Program-made: the position numbers and the translations under genes
The notes under the pieces: generated by a model
Database searches by the model: none
What the model was told of the DNA's origin: nothing
The model's input: the letters and a program-made list of their open reading frames with translations, nothing else
Part shown: positions 30,292-39,358 of the stretch, piece by piece
Layout of the letters: each line of letters begins with the position of its first letter
How positions within the stretch are numbered: the stretch's first letter is position 1
DNA from: Aquabacterium sp. OR-4
GTDB taxonomy: Bacteria > Pseudomonadota > Gammaproteobacteria > Burkholderiales > Burkholderiaceae_C
Length of the DNA stretch: 64,000 nucleotides
Direction of reading: 5' to 3'
Assembly (NCBI RefSeq): GCF_025290835.2
Contig: NZ_JAOCQD020000002.1
Span: 1,550,001 to 1,614,000 of the forward strand

Positions 30292-31035
30292 TCAACCGGC
30301 CAGCAACTCGTCCGCGCGCTTTTGCGCCGCGGTGAAGTCGAGCGCGCCGGTGTAGATGCTGCGGCCGCAGATGACGCCCTCGACACCTTCGCGCTCCACC
30401 GCGCACAGGCGCTCGATGTCGGCGATGTCGCTCAGCCCGCCCGAGGCGATGACCGGGATGGTGAGCGCCTGGGCCAGCTTGACCGTGGCCTCGATGTTGA
30501 TGCCGGTGAGCATGCCGTCGCGGCCGATGTCGGTGTAGATGATGCCCTCGACACCGTAGTCCTCGAACTTCTTGGCCAGATCCACCACCTCGTGGCCGGT
30601 GAGCTTGCTCCAGCCGTCGGTGGCCACCTTGCCGTCCTTGGCGTCCAGGCCCACGATAATGTGGCCGCCGAAGGCCGTGCAGGCATCCTGCAGGAAGCCG
30701 GGGTTCTTGACCGCCGCGGTGCCGATGATGATGTAGCTGATGCCGTCATCCAGGTAGCGCTCGATGGTGTCGAGATCGCGGATGCCGCCGCCCAGCTGCA
30801 CCGGGATCGCGTCGCCCACCTCGCGCAGGATGGCCTTGATCGCCGGCTCGTTGACCGGCTTGCCGGCGAAGGCGCCGTTCAGGTCGACCAGGTGCAGGCG
30901 GCGCGCACCGGCATCCAGCCAGCGCCGGGCCATCGCCGCCGGATCCTCGCCGAAGGTGGTCGACACGTTCATGTCGCCTTGTTGCAGGCGGACGCACTTG
31001 CCGTCCTTCAGGTCGATGGCGGGGATCAGCAGCAT
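30292..31035 (-). CDS. hisA: ProFAR isomerase HisA
   Basis: This 247-residue (beta/alpha)8 isomerase converts ProFAR to PRFAR in histidine synthesis. [20 protein letters not shown] carries the first catalytic Asp; [31 protein letters not shown] (second Asp) and [15 protein letters not shown] follow. It is the last gene of the hisG-D-C-B-H-A run and ends facing the CHRD gene. Confidence 0.97.
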   Translation of the reverse strand: MLLIPAIDLKDGKCVRLQQGDMNVSTTFGEDPAAMARRWLDAGARRLHLVDLNGAFAGKPVNEPAIKAILREVGDAIPVQLGGGIRDLDTIERYLDDGISYIIIGTAAVKNPGFLQDACTAFGGHIIVGLDAKDGKVATDGWSKLTGHEVVDLAKKFEDYGVEGIIYTDIGRDGMLTGINIEATVKLAQALTIPVIASGGLSDIADIERLCAVEREGVEGVICGRSIYTGALDFTAAQKRADELLAG

Positions 31036-31101
31036 GGCTGTTGCAGCACAGTGGTGGAGAGGAAAAAACCGGGAAGCAGCATCGGCAACGGTGACCGAGG
31101 C

Positions 31102-31770
31102 TCAGGGCCGCCAGTGCAGGAAGTTGCGATACAGCGCGAGACCGTGGTCGGCACTCTTCTCGGGGTGGAACTGGGTGGCAAAAATGTTATCCCGCGCCAC
31201 CGCGCTGGTAAAGCGCTCGCCGTATTCGGTGATGCCGGCGCTGTGGCGTGCGTCCGACGGATCGGCCCAGAAGCTGTGCACGAAGTAGAAGTAGGCGCCA
31301 TCGGGCACGCCCTGCCAGATCGGGTGCACGCCGCCGCCGTGCCAGGCATGCGCCTGCTGGTGGACCTGGTTCCAGCCCATCTGCGGCACCTTGTAGCGGC
31401 TGCCGTCGGCCTGCAGCCGGCCCTCGAGCCGAAAGCGCCGCACGCGGCCACCGATCAGGCCCAGGCCCGGGGTGTCCTGCTCCTCGCTGTGCTCCAGCAG
31501 CATCTGCATGCCCACGCACACGCCCAGCAGCGGCTTGGCCTGGGCGGCCTCGAGCACGGCCTGCTTCAGGCCCGAGTCGTGCAGCTCGCGCATGCAGTCG
31601 CGCATGGCGCCCTGGCCCGGCAGCACCACACGCTCGGCGGCACGCACCTCGTCCGGGTTCTGGGTGACGACCACGGTGTGGCCGGTATCGGCCGCCACAT
31701 GCATCACGGCCTGCGACACCGAGCGCAGGTTGCCCATGCCGTAATCGACAACCGCAACCGTCTTGCTCAT
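31102..31770 (-). CDS. hisH: Imidazole glycerol phosphate synthase subunit HisH
   Basis: This 222-residue glutamine amidotransferase feeds ammonia to HisF. The nucleophile motif is GVCVGMQML, the oxyanion region is VVLPGQGAM, and the catalytic His/Glu pair is in [10 protein letters not shown] 31770 ([17 protein letters not shown]) is the family start, although the frame runs open 29 codons further. It lies between hisB and hisA on the same strand. Confidence 0.96.
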   Translation of the reverse strand: MSKTVAVVDYGMGNLRSVSQAVMHVAADTGHTVVVTQNPDEVRAAERVVLPGQGAMRDCMRELHDSGLKQAVLEAAQAKPLLGVCVGMQMLLEHSEEQDTPGLGLIGGRVRRFRLEGRLQADGSRYKVPQMGWNQVHQQAHAWHGGGVHPIWQGVPDGAYFYFVHSFWADPSDARHSAGITEYGERFTSAVARDNIFATQFHPEKSADHGLALYRNFLHWRP

Positions 31771-31870
31771 GTCGACCCCTCGCCCGCCGGGTACGTCGGT
31801 CGATCCCCCGCGGGGATGGCGGTCCGGCTTGGGAGCGGCCCGGCGCTCGGCCCGCACGCTACGTTCATGG

Positions 31871-32461
31871 TCACAGGCTTCCTTTGGTTGACGGGATCAC
31901 GCCGGCCGAGCGTGCATCGAGCGTCAGCGCCATGCGCAGCGCGCGGCCGAAGGCCTTGAACACCGTCTCGCACTGGTGGTGGGCGTTGATGCCCTTGAGG
32001 TTGTCGATGTGCAGCGACACCAGCGCATGGTTCACGAAGCCCTGGAAGAACTCGAACACCAGCTGGGTGTCGAGCTGGCCGATCATGCCGGCGGTGAACG
32101 GGATGTGCTGGTGCAGGCCGGGGCGGCCCGAAAAATCGACCACCACGCGCGACAGGGCTTCGTCCAGCGGCACGTAGCTGTGGCCGTAGCGGGTGAGGCC
32201 CTTCTTGTCGCCCACGGCCTGGGCCACTGCCTGGCCGAGGGTGATGCCCACGTCTTCCACCGTGTGGTGGCCGTCGATGTGCAGGTCGCCCTCGCAGCTC
32301 ACCTCGAGGTCGATCAGGCCGTGGCGGGCGATCTGGTCCAGCATGTGGTCGAAAAAGCCGATGCCGGTGGCCAGCCGGGCCTGGCCGCTGCCGTCGAGGT
32401 TGACGCGCACGCGGATCTGGGTCTCGTTGGTGCTGCGGGTGACTTCTGCAATGCGATCCAT
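31871..32461 (-). CDS. hisB: Imidazoleglycerol-phosphate dehydratase HisB
   Basis: This 196-residue monofunctional dehydratase lacks the phosphatase domain found in enterobacterial HisB. The metal-binding motifs are [25 protein letters not shown] and the late NAHHQCE. ATG 32461 ([11 protein letters not shown]) is chosen; an upstream ATG at 32494 would add eleven residues that overlap little with family members. Follows hisC after 23 bases. Confidence 0.95.
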   Translation of the reverse strand: MDRIAEVTRSTNETQIRVRVNLDGSGQARLATGIGFFDHMLDQIARHGLIDLEVSCEGDLHIDGHHTVEDVGITLGQAVAQAVGDKKGLTRYGHSYVPLDEALSRVVVDFSGRPGLHQHIPFTAGMIGQLDTQLVFEFFQGFVNHALVSLHIDNLKGINAHHQCETVFKAFGRALRMALTLDARSAGVIPSTKGSL

Positions 32462-32484
32462 GGTGGTGGCGTCTTTGGCGGGGT

Positions 32485-33582
32485 TCACAGGCATTCGGCC
32501 AGCGCGGCGATCAGCTGCCCGGTTTCATCGGCGGTGCCCACGGTCAGGCGCAGGCAGTTGGCCAGCAGCGGGTGCAGCGCGCTGACGTTCTTGATCAGGA
32601 TGCCGCGCGCCTTCAAGGCCGCGAAGGTCTTGGCGGCATCAGGAAAGCGTGCCAGCACCATGTTGGCCTCGCTGGGCCAGGGGTGCACACCGGGCAGGGC
32701 CTGCAGTGCGGCGTAGAGGCGCTGGCGCTGCTCGCGGATGGCGGTGGCCTGGCGCGCATAGTCGTCCACATGTTCCAGCGCGAACAGGCCGGCCTCGGCA
32801 TTGAGCACGCTGATGTTGAAGGGCGGGCGCAGCTTGTCGATCTGGTCGGTGAGGGCCGTGCGGCCGATCAGGTAGCCGATGCGCACGCCGGCCAGGCCGA
32901 ACTTGCTCATCGTGCGCATCACCAGCACATGCGGGTGGCGGCGCAGGCGGCTCATCGAGTCGCGCGCGGCAAAGGGCTGGTAGGCCTCGTCCATCACCAC
33001 CAGGCCCTGCACCGCGGCCATGGCCTCGATGCAGCGCTCGATGGCCGCGTCGTCCCACAGGTTGGCCGTGGGGTTGTTGGGGTACGAGAGGTACAGCAGG
33101 GCCGGCTTGTGCCGGGCAATCGCCGCCAGCATGGCCGGCTCGTCGAGCTCGAAATCGGCGCTCAGCGGCACGCCGACAAAGCCGATGCCCTGCAGCTGCG
33201 CCGACAGCCCGTACATCACGAAGCTGGGCAGCGGCGACAGGATCACCGCGCCCGGCTTGGCGCAGGCCATGCTCAGCAGGGTGATCAGCTCGTCGGAGCC
33301 ATTGCCCATCACCAGGCCGCAACCCTCGGGCATCTGCGCATGGGCCGCCAGTGCGGCCTTCAGGTCGTCGCCGCGCTCGGCCGGGTAGCGGTTGATGGCC
33401 ACGCGGCCCAGGCGCTCGCCCAGCTCGCGCTGCAGCGCCTCGGGCAGGCGGTGCGGGTTCTCCATCGTGTCGAGCTTGACCAGGCCGGCGCTCGGCTGCA
33501 CGGCATAGGCGTGCAGGCCCTGGATGTCCTGGCGGATCACGCGTTGCAGGATGGCGGCAAGGGAATCGCTGGAATCGCTCAT
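32485..33582 (-). CDS. hisC: Histidinol-phosphate aminotransferase HisC
   Basis: This 365-residue fold-type I PLP enzyme makes histidinol phosphate. [47 protein letters not shown] and the PLP-lysine region [16 protein letters not shown] are intact. Its ATG overlaps the stop of the PIN-toxin gene (ATGA, 33579-33582) rather than the hisD stop as in typical his operons, so its translation now appears coupled to the toxin gene. Confidence 0.96.
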   Translation of the reverse strand: MSDSSDSLAAILQRVIRQDIQGLHAYAVQPSAGLVKLDTMENPHRLPEALQRELGERLGRVAINRYPAERGDDLKAALAAHAQMPEGCGLVMGNGSDELITLLSMACAKPGAVILSPLPSFVMYGLSAQLQGIGFVGVPLSADFELDEPAMLAAIARHKPALLYLSYPNNPTANLWDDAAIERCIEAMAAVQGLVVMDEAYQPFAARDSMSRLRRHPHVLVMRTMSKFGLAGVRIGYLIGRTALTDQIDKLRPPFNISVLNAEAGLFALEHVDDYARQATAIREQRQRLYAALQALPGVHPWPSEANMVLARFPDAAKTFAALKARGILIKNVSALHPLLANCLRLTVGTADETGQLIAALAECL

Positions 33583-34028
33583 GAGGTCTCGTCGAGCAGG
33601 CTGACGTCGGCCTGGAAGGGGTTGACGATGCGCAGCGTGTCGATGCGCTGGTCGTGCTGCAGGTCTTCGGTGAGCAGCACGGTGCAGCCTTGCTGCTGGG
33701 CCGAGGCCACCATCAACGCATCCCAGTAGTGGAATCGGTGGCGCGCCTCCACCGCCCAGGCCGCTTCCAGGGTGTGGTGGTCGATCTGCCAGGGCTGCCA
33801 GGCCTGCAGGCGCCGGATCTCGGCGCGCGCATCACCCGCCGCCACGGGCGTCGGGAACTTGCGGCGGATGACGGTGTAGTACTCATTGAGCACCTGGGTA
33901 CTCAGCCGGCCGCAGCGACGCTGCCAGCACGCCGCCAGCCAGGCTCGCGCCGCGTCGCGCTTGCCGATGTCGTGGTCATCGGCCGCGTACACCAGCACAT
34001 GGGTGTCGATGAACGCCAGCACCGTCAT
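33579..34028 (-). CDS. PIN-domain ribonuclease toxin (VapC-like)
   Basis: This 149-residue single-domain PIN protein belongs to a family of Mg-dependent RNases acting as toxins. The first acidic residue is in FIDTHVLVYAADD (Asp8), a conserved Glu lies in QVLNEYYTVI, and the later acids are in HYWDALMVASA and LLTEDLQHDQRI. The start overlaps the antitoxin stop (34025-34028) and the stop overlaps hisC, so the toxin is embedded between two translationally coupled genes in the histidine operon. All expected acidic residues are visible, so it is probably active. Confidence 0.88.
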   Translation of the reverse strand: MTVLAFIDTHVLVYAADDHDIGKRDAARAWLAACWQRRCGRLSTQVLNEYYTVIRRKFPTPVAAGDARAEIRRLQAWQPWQIDHHTLEAAWAVEARHRFHYWDALMVASAQQQGCTVLLTEDLQHDQRIDTLRIVNPFQADVSLLDETS

Positions 34029-34270
34029 GGCGACTGGCGATCCAGCGAACGGTCGTTGATCGCCTCGCGGGAGGGATAGCGCCCATCGGACTTGCCGATG
34101 CTCTTGAACTCCAGCGCCTCGCGCATGGCGCGCTCGTAGGCGTCGTCGTGCCGCATCTTCTCGGCCAGCATCTCGCCGATCAGGCGCGACACGCTGGTGT
34201 TGCGGCGCGCCGCCTCCATGCGCGCCCAGTCGGCAACGCTGTCTTCCATCGTGACCGTGACGTTCTTCAT
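34025..34270 (-). CDS. Ribbon-helix-helix antitoxin of the PIN toxin
   Basis: This 81-residue protein has an N-terminal RHH DNA-binding segment (MKNVTVTMEDSVADWARMEAA, then NTSVSRLIGEMLAEKM) and a charged C-terminus that would bind the toxin. ATG 34270 is chosen because the family motif starts there; the frame is open upstream through the operator. Antitoxins of this class repress their own operon; a repeat-rich operator (34286-34324) lies immediately upstream. Confidence 0.85.
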   Translation of the reverse strand: MKNVTVTMEDSVADWARMEAARRNTSVSRLIGEMLAEKMRHDDAYERAMREALEFKSIGKSDGRYPSREAINDRSLDRQSP

Positions 34271-34285
34271 GATCGAGCCACTGAG

Positions 34286-34324
34286 TTCGTGCAACACGAT
34301 TTTCGTGCTACACGAACTTCGTGT
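34286..34324 (-). promoter_or_regulatory. Antitoxin operator with alternating TTCGTG/CACGAA half-sites
   Basis: Within 39 bases there are five half-sites: TTCGTG (34286), CACGA (34295), TTCGTG (34302), CACGAA (34311) and TTCGTG (34318). They form overlapping palindromes, the best being ACACGAA-C-TTCGTGT (34310-34324, 7-bp arms). The patch is far richer in A/T than its surroundings and lies between hisD and the antitoxin start, as expected for cooperative binding by an RHH dimer array. Confidence 0.7.
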
Positions 34325-34334
34325 CAATGACGCT

Positions 34335-35681
34335 TCAGCGCTTGAGCCGCAGCTCGGCCGCCCGGGCGTGCGCCTGCAGGCCCTCGCCATAGGCCAGCTC
34401 GGCGGCGATCGGGCCCAGCACCTGGGCGCCGGCCTCGCTCACCTCGATCAGGCTGCTGCGCTTTTGGAAGTCGTACACACCCAGCGGCGAGCTGAAGCGT
34501 GCGGTGCCGCTGGTGGGCAGCACATGGTTGGGGCCGGCGCAGTAGTCGCCCAGGCTCTCGCTGGTGAAGGCGCCCAGGAAGATGGCGCCGGCGTGCCGCA
34601 GCAGCGGCTCCCAGCGCTGCGGCTCGCGGCTGCTCACCTCCAGGTGCTCGGGCGCGATGCGGTTGCTGATGGCGCAGGCCTCTTCCATGTTGGCGGTGTG
34701 GATCAGCGCACCGCGGCCTGCCAGGCTGGCGCGGATCACATCCTGGCGCGGCATGCCGTCGATCAGGCGCTCGATCGCCGCCTTGACCTGGGCGATGTAG
34801 CCGGCATCGGGGCTCAGCAGAATGCTCTGCGCCAGCTCGTCGTGCTCGGCCTGGCTGAACAGGTCCATCGCCACCCAGTCGGGCGGCGTGCTGCCGTCGG
34901 CCAGCACCAGGATCTCGCTGGGCCCGGCAATCATGTCGATGCCCACCTGGCCGAACACGCGGCGCTTGGCGGCGGCCACGTAGGCATTGCCGGGGCCGGT
35001 GATCTTGTCCACCCGCGGGATGGTGGCGGTGCCGTAGGCCAGTGCCGCCACGGCCTGCGCACCGCCCACGGTGAAGGCGCGGCTGACGCCGGCCACGTGG
35101 GCGGCGGCCAGCACCAGCGGGTTCTTCTCGCCACGCGCTTGACCTGAAACGCCATCCCTGCGGGCCGGCGTGGGCACCACCATGATGATCTCGCCCACAC
35201 CGGCCACATGGGCGGGGATGGCGTTCATCAGCACGCTGCTCGGGTAGGCGGCCTTGCCGCCCGGCACGTAGATGCCCACGCGGTCGAGCGGCATGACCTT
35301 CTGGCCCAGCAGCGTGCCGTCTTCGTCGCGGTACTGCCAGCTCAGGCCGCAGGCCTGCTTCTGGCGCTCGTGGTAGCTGCGCACACGGTGCGCGGCCGAT
35401 TCGAGCGCCGCGCGCTGGGCCGGCGTGATGGCGTCAAACGCCGCCTTCAACTCGTCGCGCGTGAGTTCCAGGGCGGCCACGCTGTCGGCCTGCAGGTGGT
35501 CGAACAGCGCGGTGTAGCGCAGCACTGCGGCGTCGCCATGGCGGCGCACCTCGGCCAGGATGTCGGCCACACGGGCCTCGATCGCGTCGTCGGTCTCGGC
35601 CGACCAGTGCAGCACCTGCTGGAAGGCCGCCTCGAAATCGGGTTGCGTGGTGCTGAGCTGGCGGATGGCGACGGCGGTCAT
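34335..35681 (-). CDS. hisD: Histidinol dehydrogenase HisD
   Basis: This 448-residue Zn/NAD enzyme oxidises histidinol to histidine in two steps. Motifs include [30 protein letters not shown], the [10 protein letters not shown] region and [19 protein letters not shown] with zinc/base residues. A short Arg/Asp insertion ([16 protein letters not shown], about residues 172-187) is slightly longer than in many homologues. It follows hisG after 20 bases. Downstream, instead of hisC, comes the toxin-antitoxin pair. Confidence 0.96.
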   Translation of the reverse strand: MTAVAIRQLSTTQPDFEAAFQQVLHWSAETDDAIEARVADILAEVRRHGDAAVLRYTALFDHLQADSVAALELTRDELKAAFDAITPAQRAALESAAHRVRSYHERQKQACGLSWQYRDEDGTLLGQKVMPLDRVGIYVPGGKAAYPSSVLMNAIPAHVAGVGEIIMVVPTPARRDGVSGQARGEKNPLVLAAAHVAGVSRAFTVGGAQAVAALAYGTATIPRVDKITGPGNAYVAAAKRRVFGQVGIDMIAGPSEILVLADGSTPPDWVAMDLFSQAEHDELAQSILLSPDAGYIAQVKAAIERLIDGMPRQDVIRASLAGRGALIHTANMEEACAISNRIAPEHLEVSSREPQRWEPLLRHAGAIFLGAFTSESLGDYCAGPNHVLPTSGTARFSSPLGVYDFQKRSSLIEVSEAGAQVLGPIAAELAYGEGLQAHARAAELRLKR

Positions 35682-35701
35682 GGCGGAAAGCGTCTGGCGG
35701 A

Positions 35702-36355
35702 TCAGGATTGGCGCGCGGCAATGGCCTGCGCAACGGCATCGATCAGGCGGCGGATCGGCTCGCGCTGCAGCTTCAGCGCCGCCTGGTTGACCACCAGGCG
35801 CGAGCTCACATCCAGGATGCGCTCGACCTCGACCAGGTGATTGGCCTTGAGCGTGGAACCGGTGGACACCAGATCGACGATGGCATCGGCCAGGCCGGTC
35901 AGTGGCGCCAGCTCCATCGAGCCGTAGAGCTTGATCAGGTCGACGTGCACGCCCTTGTCGGCGAAGTGCTGGCGCGCGATGGCGGTGTACTTGGTGGCCA
36001 CGCGGATGCGCGAGCCCTGCTTCACCGCGCTGGCGTAGTCGAAATCATCGCGCGTGGCCACGCTCATGCGGCACTGGGCGATCTTCAGGTCGAGCGGCTG
36101 GTACAGGCCGGCGCCGCCGTGCTCCAGCAGCACATCCAGGCCGGCCACGCCGATGTCGGCGCCGCCATGCTCCACATAGGTGGGCACATCGGTGGCCCGC
36201 ACCAGCACCACGCGCACGCCATCGTGGCTGGTGGGCAGGATCAGCTTGCGGCTCTTCTCGGGGTCCTCGCTCACCGTGATGCCGGCGGCGGCCAGCAGCG
36301 GCAGCGTTTCCTCGAAGATGCGGCCCTTGGACAGGGCGAGGGTCAGCATCGTCAT
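35702..36355 (-). CDS. hisG: ATP phosphoribosyltransferase HisG (short form)
   Basis: HisG condenses ATP and PRPP, the first and feedback-controlled step of histidine synthesis. At 217 residues it is the short form, which lacks the regulatory C-terminal domain and needs the HisZ subunit, not encoded in this window. [35 protein letters not shown] and the PRPP loop [17 protein letters not shown] are visible. The start is ATG 36355 or, two codons later, 36349. murA, usually immediately upstream, is absent. Confidence 0.95.
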   Translation of the reverse strand: MTMLTLALSKGRIFEETLPLLAAAGITVSEDPEKSRKLILPTSHDGVRVVLVRATDVPTYVEHGGADIGVAGLDVLLEHGGAGLYQPLDLKIAQCRMSVATRDDFDYASAVKQGSRIRVATKYTAIARQHFADKGVHVDLIKLYGSMELAPLTGLADAIVDLVSTGSTLKANHLVEVERILDVSSRLVVNQAALKLQREPIRRLIDAVAQAIAARQS

Positions 36356-36453
36356 CGGGGGGTGTCCTCTCAGGGGCGCCCCATGCCGCGCGGATCAGGG
36401 CCACCGTGTACCGCGGGTGCCCGAGAGCCACCCGCAGCATGTGGCCGCAGGTG

Positions 36454-36726
36454 TCAGTGGGAGTGGTGCGGGGCGTCGGCCGCCGGTGCGGCTGCCCATT
36501 CGGCGGGGGTGAGCGTCTTCATCGACAGCGCGTGGATTTCGGCCCGCATTCTATCGCCCAGGGCCGCATACACCCGCTGGTGGCGGCGGATTCGCGGCAG
36601 GCCGTCGAACTCGGCCGACACGATGGTGGCGAAAAAATGCTGCCCGTCACCCTCGACCACGAGGTGCTCACAGGGCAGGCCTGCAGCGATGTAGCTGCGA
36701 ACTTGGTCAACGGTGGGATCAGCCAT
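36454..36726 (-). CDS. BolA/IbaG family protein
   Basis: This 90-residue BolA-fold protein of the IbaG type (GLPCEHLVVEGDGQHFFATIVS, then FDGLPRIRRHQRVYAALGDRM and EIHALSMKTLTP) probably binds monothiol glutaredoxin and an Fe-S cluster through its conserved His. The C-terminus PHHSH is His-rich. It follows the ABC exporter genes, and in relatives precedes murA; here hisG follows after 98 bp with no murA. Confidence 0.9.
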   Translation of the reverse strand: MADPTVDQVRSYIAAGLPCEHLVVEGDGQHFFATIVSAEFDGLPRIRRHQRVYAALGDRMRAEIHALSMKTLTPAEWAAAPAADAPHHSH

Positions 36727-36819
36727 GTGGGGGATTATCTGCGAGCACTGAATGCCCGAGCGCCGTGCGGCGGGATCTGTACCCGTGTGGCATCCACGCG
36801 CGCCCTGCCCGCCCGGCGC

Positions 36820-37587
36820 TCAGGGCCGGATGCGGTAGCCGATGCGCAGCAGATGCAGCGTGAGCGCCGCCACGGCAATGAAGGCCGTGCCCACCACGGC
36901 CAGACTGAGCCAGGGCGAGGCGTCGCTGGTGCCGAAGAAGCCGCGCCGGAAACCGTCGATCATGTAGAAGAACGGGTTCAGGTGGCTGGCCGCCTGCCAG
37001 AACGCGGGCAGCGAATGCACCGAATAGAACACGCCCGACAGAAAGGTCATGGGCATCACGATGAAGTTCTGGAACGCCGCCATCTGGTCGAACTTCTCGG
37101 CCCACAGCCCGGCAATCAGGCCCAGCGAGCCCATCAGCCCGGCACCGAGTGCCGCAAACACCAGGATCCACAGCGGCTCGGCAAAGGGCGGCGGCGAGAA
37201 CCACACGGTGACGATGAACACGCCGAAGCCCACCATCAGGCCGCGCACCACGCTGGCCCCCACATAGGCCGCATACCAGGCCCAGTGCGACAGCGGCGAG
37301 ACCAGCAGGAACACCAGGTTGCCGGTGATCTTGCTCTGGATCAGGCTGGACGAGCTGTTGGCAAAGGCGTTCTGCAGCACGCTCATCATCACCAGCCCGG
37401 GGATCAGGAAGGCGGTGTAGCTGACCTCGCCGAACACCTGCGCCCGGCCCTCGAGCACATGGCCGAAGACCAGCAGGTACAGGATGGCCGTGAGCACCGG
37501 CGCGCCCACGGTCTGGAAGGCCACCTTCCAGAAGCGCAGAATCTCTTTGTAGAACAGCGTGCCAGCGCCCTCGAGACGGGCGCTCAT
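36820..37587 (-). CDS. ABC-2 type transporter permease (YadH-like)
   Basis: This 255-residue ABC-2 membrane subunit has about six hydrophobic helices (for example PVLTAILYLLVFGHVL, WILVFAALGAGLMGSLGLIAGL and SLAVVGTAFIAVAALTLHLL) and the family motif FIVMPMTFLSGVFYSVHSLP. Its start overlaps the end of the ATPase gene by 4 bases. The pair resembles YadGH exporters, whose substrate is unknown. Upstream of bolA in the usual betaproteobacterial order. Confidence 0.9.
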   Translation of the reverse strand: MSARLEGAGTLFYKEILRFWKVAFQTVGAPVLTAILYLLVFGHVLEGRAQVFGEVSYTAFLIPGLVMMSVLQNAFANSSSSLIQSKITGNLVFLLVSPLSHWAWYAAYVGASVVRGLMVGFGVFIVTVWFSPPPFAEPLWILVFAALGAGLMGSLGLIAGLWAEKFDQMAAFQNFIVMPMTFLSGVFYSVHSLPAFWQAASHLNPFFYMIDGFRRGFFGTSDASPWLSLAVVGTAFIAVAALTLHLLRIGYRIRP

Positions 37588-38528
37588 GCCACCGCCCCCA
37601 CGGCCTGCACCGGTGCGGCCACCGGCGAGCGGCCCTGCATGATTTGCACGAACACGTCCTCCAGATCGGCGCGGCCGATCTCCAGATCCTCGACGCCCAC
37701 ACCCGCACCGCGCAGCGTGGCCAGAAAGCGCTCGACCTCGGCCGCATCGCGCGCGCGCAGCTGCACGATGCGCCCCGTGGTGCGCGCCAGCGCCGCCAGC
37801 TCGGGCGGCAGGGCCTGGTCGGTCTTGAAGCGCAGCATGGTGCTGTGCGTGGCGGCCAGCAGCGTGGCCGTGCGCTCCAGCGCGACCAGCCGGCCCTGCT
37901 TGAGCATGCCGATGCGGTGGCACAGGGCCTCGGCCTCCTCGAGGTAGTGCGTGGTCAGCAGCACCGTGTGGCCCTGCTTGTTGAGCCGGCCGATGAAGGC
38001 CCACAGCGTCTGGCGCAGCTCCACATCCACTCCCGCAGTGGGTTCATCGAGCACGATCACCGGCGGCTTGTGCACCAGGGCCTGGGCCACCAGCACGCGC
38101 CGCTTCATGCCGCCCGACAGCTGGCGCATGTTGGCGTGGGCCTTGTCGGCCAGGCCCAGCTCGGACAGCAGCTCGTCGATCCAGGCATCGTTGCCCTTCA
38201 CGCCGAAGTAGCCGCTCTGGATGCGCAGGGTCTCGCGCACGCTGAAGAAGGGGTCGAACACCAGCTCCTGCGGCACGATGCCCAGCGCCTTGCGCGCGGC
38301 GGCCGCGTCGGCCTGCACATCGTGGCCCATCACGGTGACCCGGCCCTCGGTGGCGCGGGTCAGGCCCGCCAGCACCGAGATCAGCGTGGTCTTGCCGGCG
38401 CCGTTGGGCCCCAGCAGGCCGAAGAACTCGCCCTCGCCGATGTCGAAGCTGACACCATCCAGCGCGCGAAAGCTGCCGCGCGCCCCGTTGTAGGTTTTTC
38501 CAACCTGTTGAAAGCTGACCGCTGGCAT
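37584..38528 (-). CDS. ABC transporter ATP-binding protein (YadG-like)
   Basis: This 314-residue exporter ATPase has Walker A GPNGAGKTT, signature RQLSGGMKRR and Walker B VIVLDEPTAGVD, then the switch TTHYLEEAEAL. A C-terminal domain of about 80 residues follows the ATPase core. ATG 38528 (MPAVSFQQVGKTY) begins at the domain; the open frame upstream is not family-like. It diverges from a TetR regulator across 100 bp. Confidence 0.9.
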   Translation of the reverse strand: MPAVSFQQVGKTYNGARGSFRALDGVSFDIGEGEFFGLLGPNGAGKTTLISVLAGLTRATEGRVTVMGHDVQADAAAARKALGIVPQELVFDPFFSVRETLRIQSGYFGVKGNDAWIDELLSELGLADKAHANMRQLSGGMKRRVLVAQALVHKPPVIVLDEPTAGVDVELRQTLWAFIGRLNKQGHTVLLTTHYLEEAEALCHRIGMLKQGRLVALERTATLLAATHSTMLRFKTDQALPPELAALARTTGRIVQLRARDAAEVERFLATLRGAGVGVEDLEIGRADLEDVFVQIMQGRSPVAAPVQAVGAVA

Positions 38529-38580
38529 AGGCGGCGCATTGTAGGGAGCGCGGTCAATGCCCTGCCCCCATCTTGGTGCT

Positions 38581-38601
38581 AGATTGTGTGGCAGCCAATC
38601 T
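38581..38601. promoter_or_regulatory. Candidate TetR operator
   Basis: AGATTG (38581-38586), nine bases, and CAATCT (38596-38601) form an inverted repeat in the spacer between the divergent ABC ATPase and TetR genes. It overlaps a GCTAGATT sequence that could serve as -10. Position and symmetry fit an autoregulatory operator; no binding data are implied. Confidence 0.35.
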
Positions 38602-38628
38602 GGCCCACCGGGCCGCCCCAGGGCCCGC

Positions 38629-39306
38629 ATGCAATCCCAAGCCAAGAAGCCCCGCCGCACCGCCGAGCGCATCCTCGAAGTCACGCTCGAGCTGTTCAAC
38701 CGCTTCGGCGAGCCCAATGTCAGCACCACGCTGATCTCGGCCGAGCTGGGCATCAGCCCTGGCAACCTGTACTACCACTACCCGGCCAAGGACGAGCTGA
38801 TCAACGCCCTGTTCGACCGCTACGAGCGCGGCCTGAACGACCTGCTGGGCGCGGCCGACAACGTGCGCAATGTCGAGGACGCCTGGCTGTTCTTCCACAT
38901 GCTGTTCGAGCTGATCTGGCAGTACCGCTTCCTGTACCGCGACCTGAACGACCTGCTCAGCAAGAACCGCCGGCTCGAGACGCACTTCCAGTTCGTGCTG
39001 AAGAACAAGTCGCGCGCGGTGCAGATCGTGCTGGACGGCCTGGCGCGCGGCCAGACCATGCGCATCGACCGCCGCGAGGCCGAGCCGGTGGCCACCAGCA
39101 TGGTGGTGGTGCTGACCTACTGGCTGAGCTACGAGTACGTGCGCGATCCGCGCAAGGCACTCGAACCCGACAGCGCCGCGGCCGCCCTGTCGCGCGGTGC
39201 CTACCATGTGCTGAGCCTGCTGATGCCCTACCTCGAGCCCGCCGCGCGCGAGCACCTGTTCCAGATCGCCGGCGCCTACCAGAAGCCCGATTCGGCGCCA
39301 GCCTGA
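38629..39306 (+). CDS. TetR-family transcriptional regulator
   Basis: This 225-residue regulator has an N-terminal HTH (RTAERILEVTLELFNRFGEPN, then TTLISAELGISPGNLYYHYPAKDELI) and an alpha-helical effector domain. The long Lys/Arg-rich start KKPRRTAER is typical. ATG 38629 is chosen at the beginning of this basic stretch. It probably controls itself, the divergent ABC exporter, or the gene 52 bp downstream. The ligand is unknown. Confidence 0.88.
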   Translation: MQSQAKKPRRTAERILEVTLELFNRFGEPNVSTTLISAELGISPGNLYYHYPAKDELINALFDRYERGLNDLLGAADNVRNVEDAWLFFHMLFELIWQYRFLYRDLNDLLSKNRRLETHFQFVLKNKSRAVQIVLDGLARGQTMRIDRREAEPVATSMVVVLTYWLSYEYVRDPRKALEPDSAAAALSRGAYHVLSLLMPYLEPAAREHLFQIAGAYQKPDSAPA

Positions 39307-39358
39307 CCCCCGGCCGCCCCGCTGCGGACCGCACCCACAACAACTGGAGACAAGCCCC

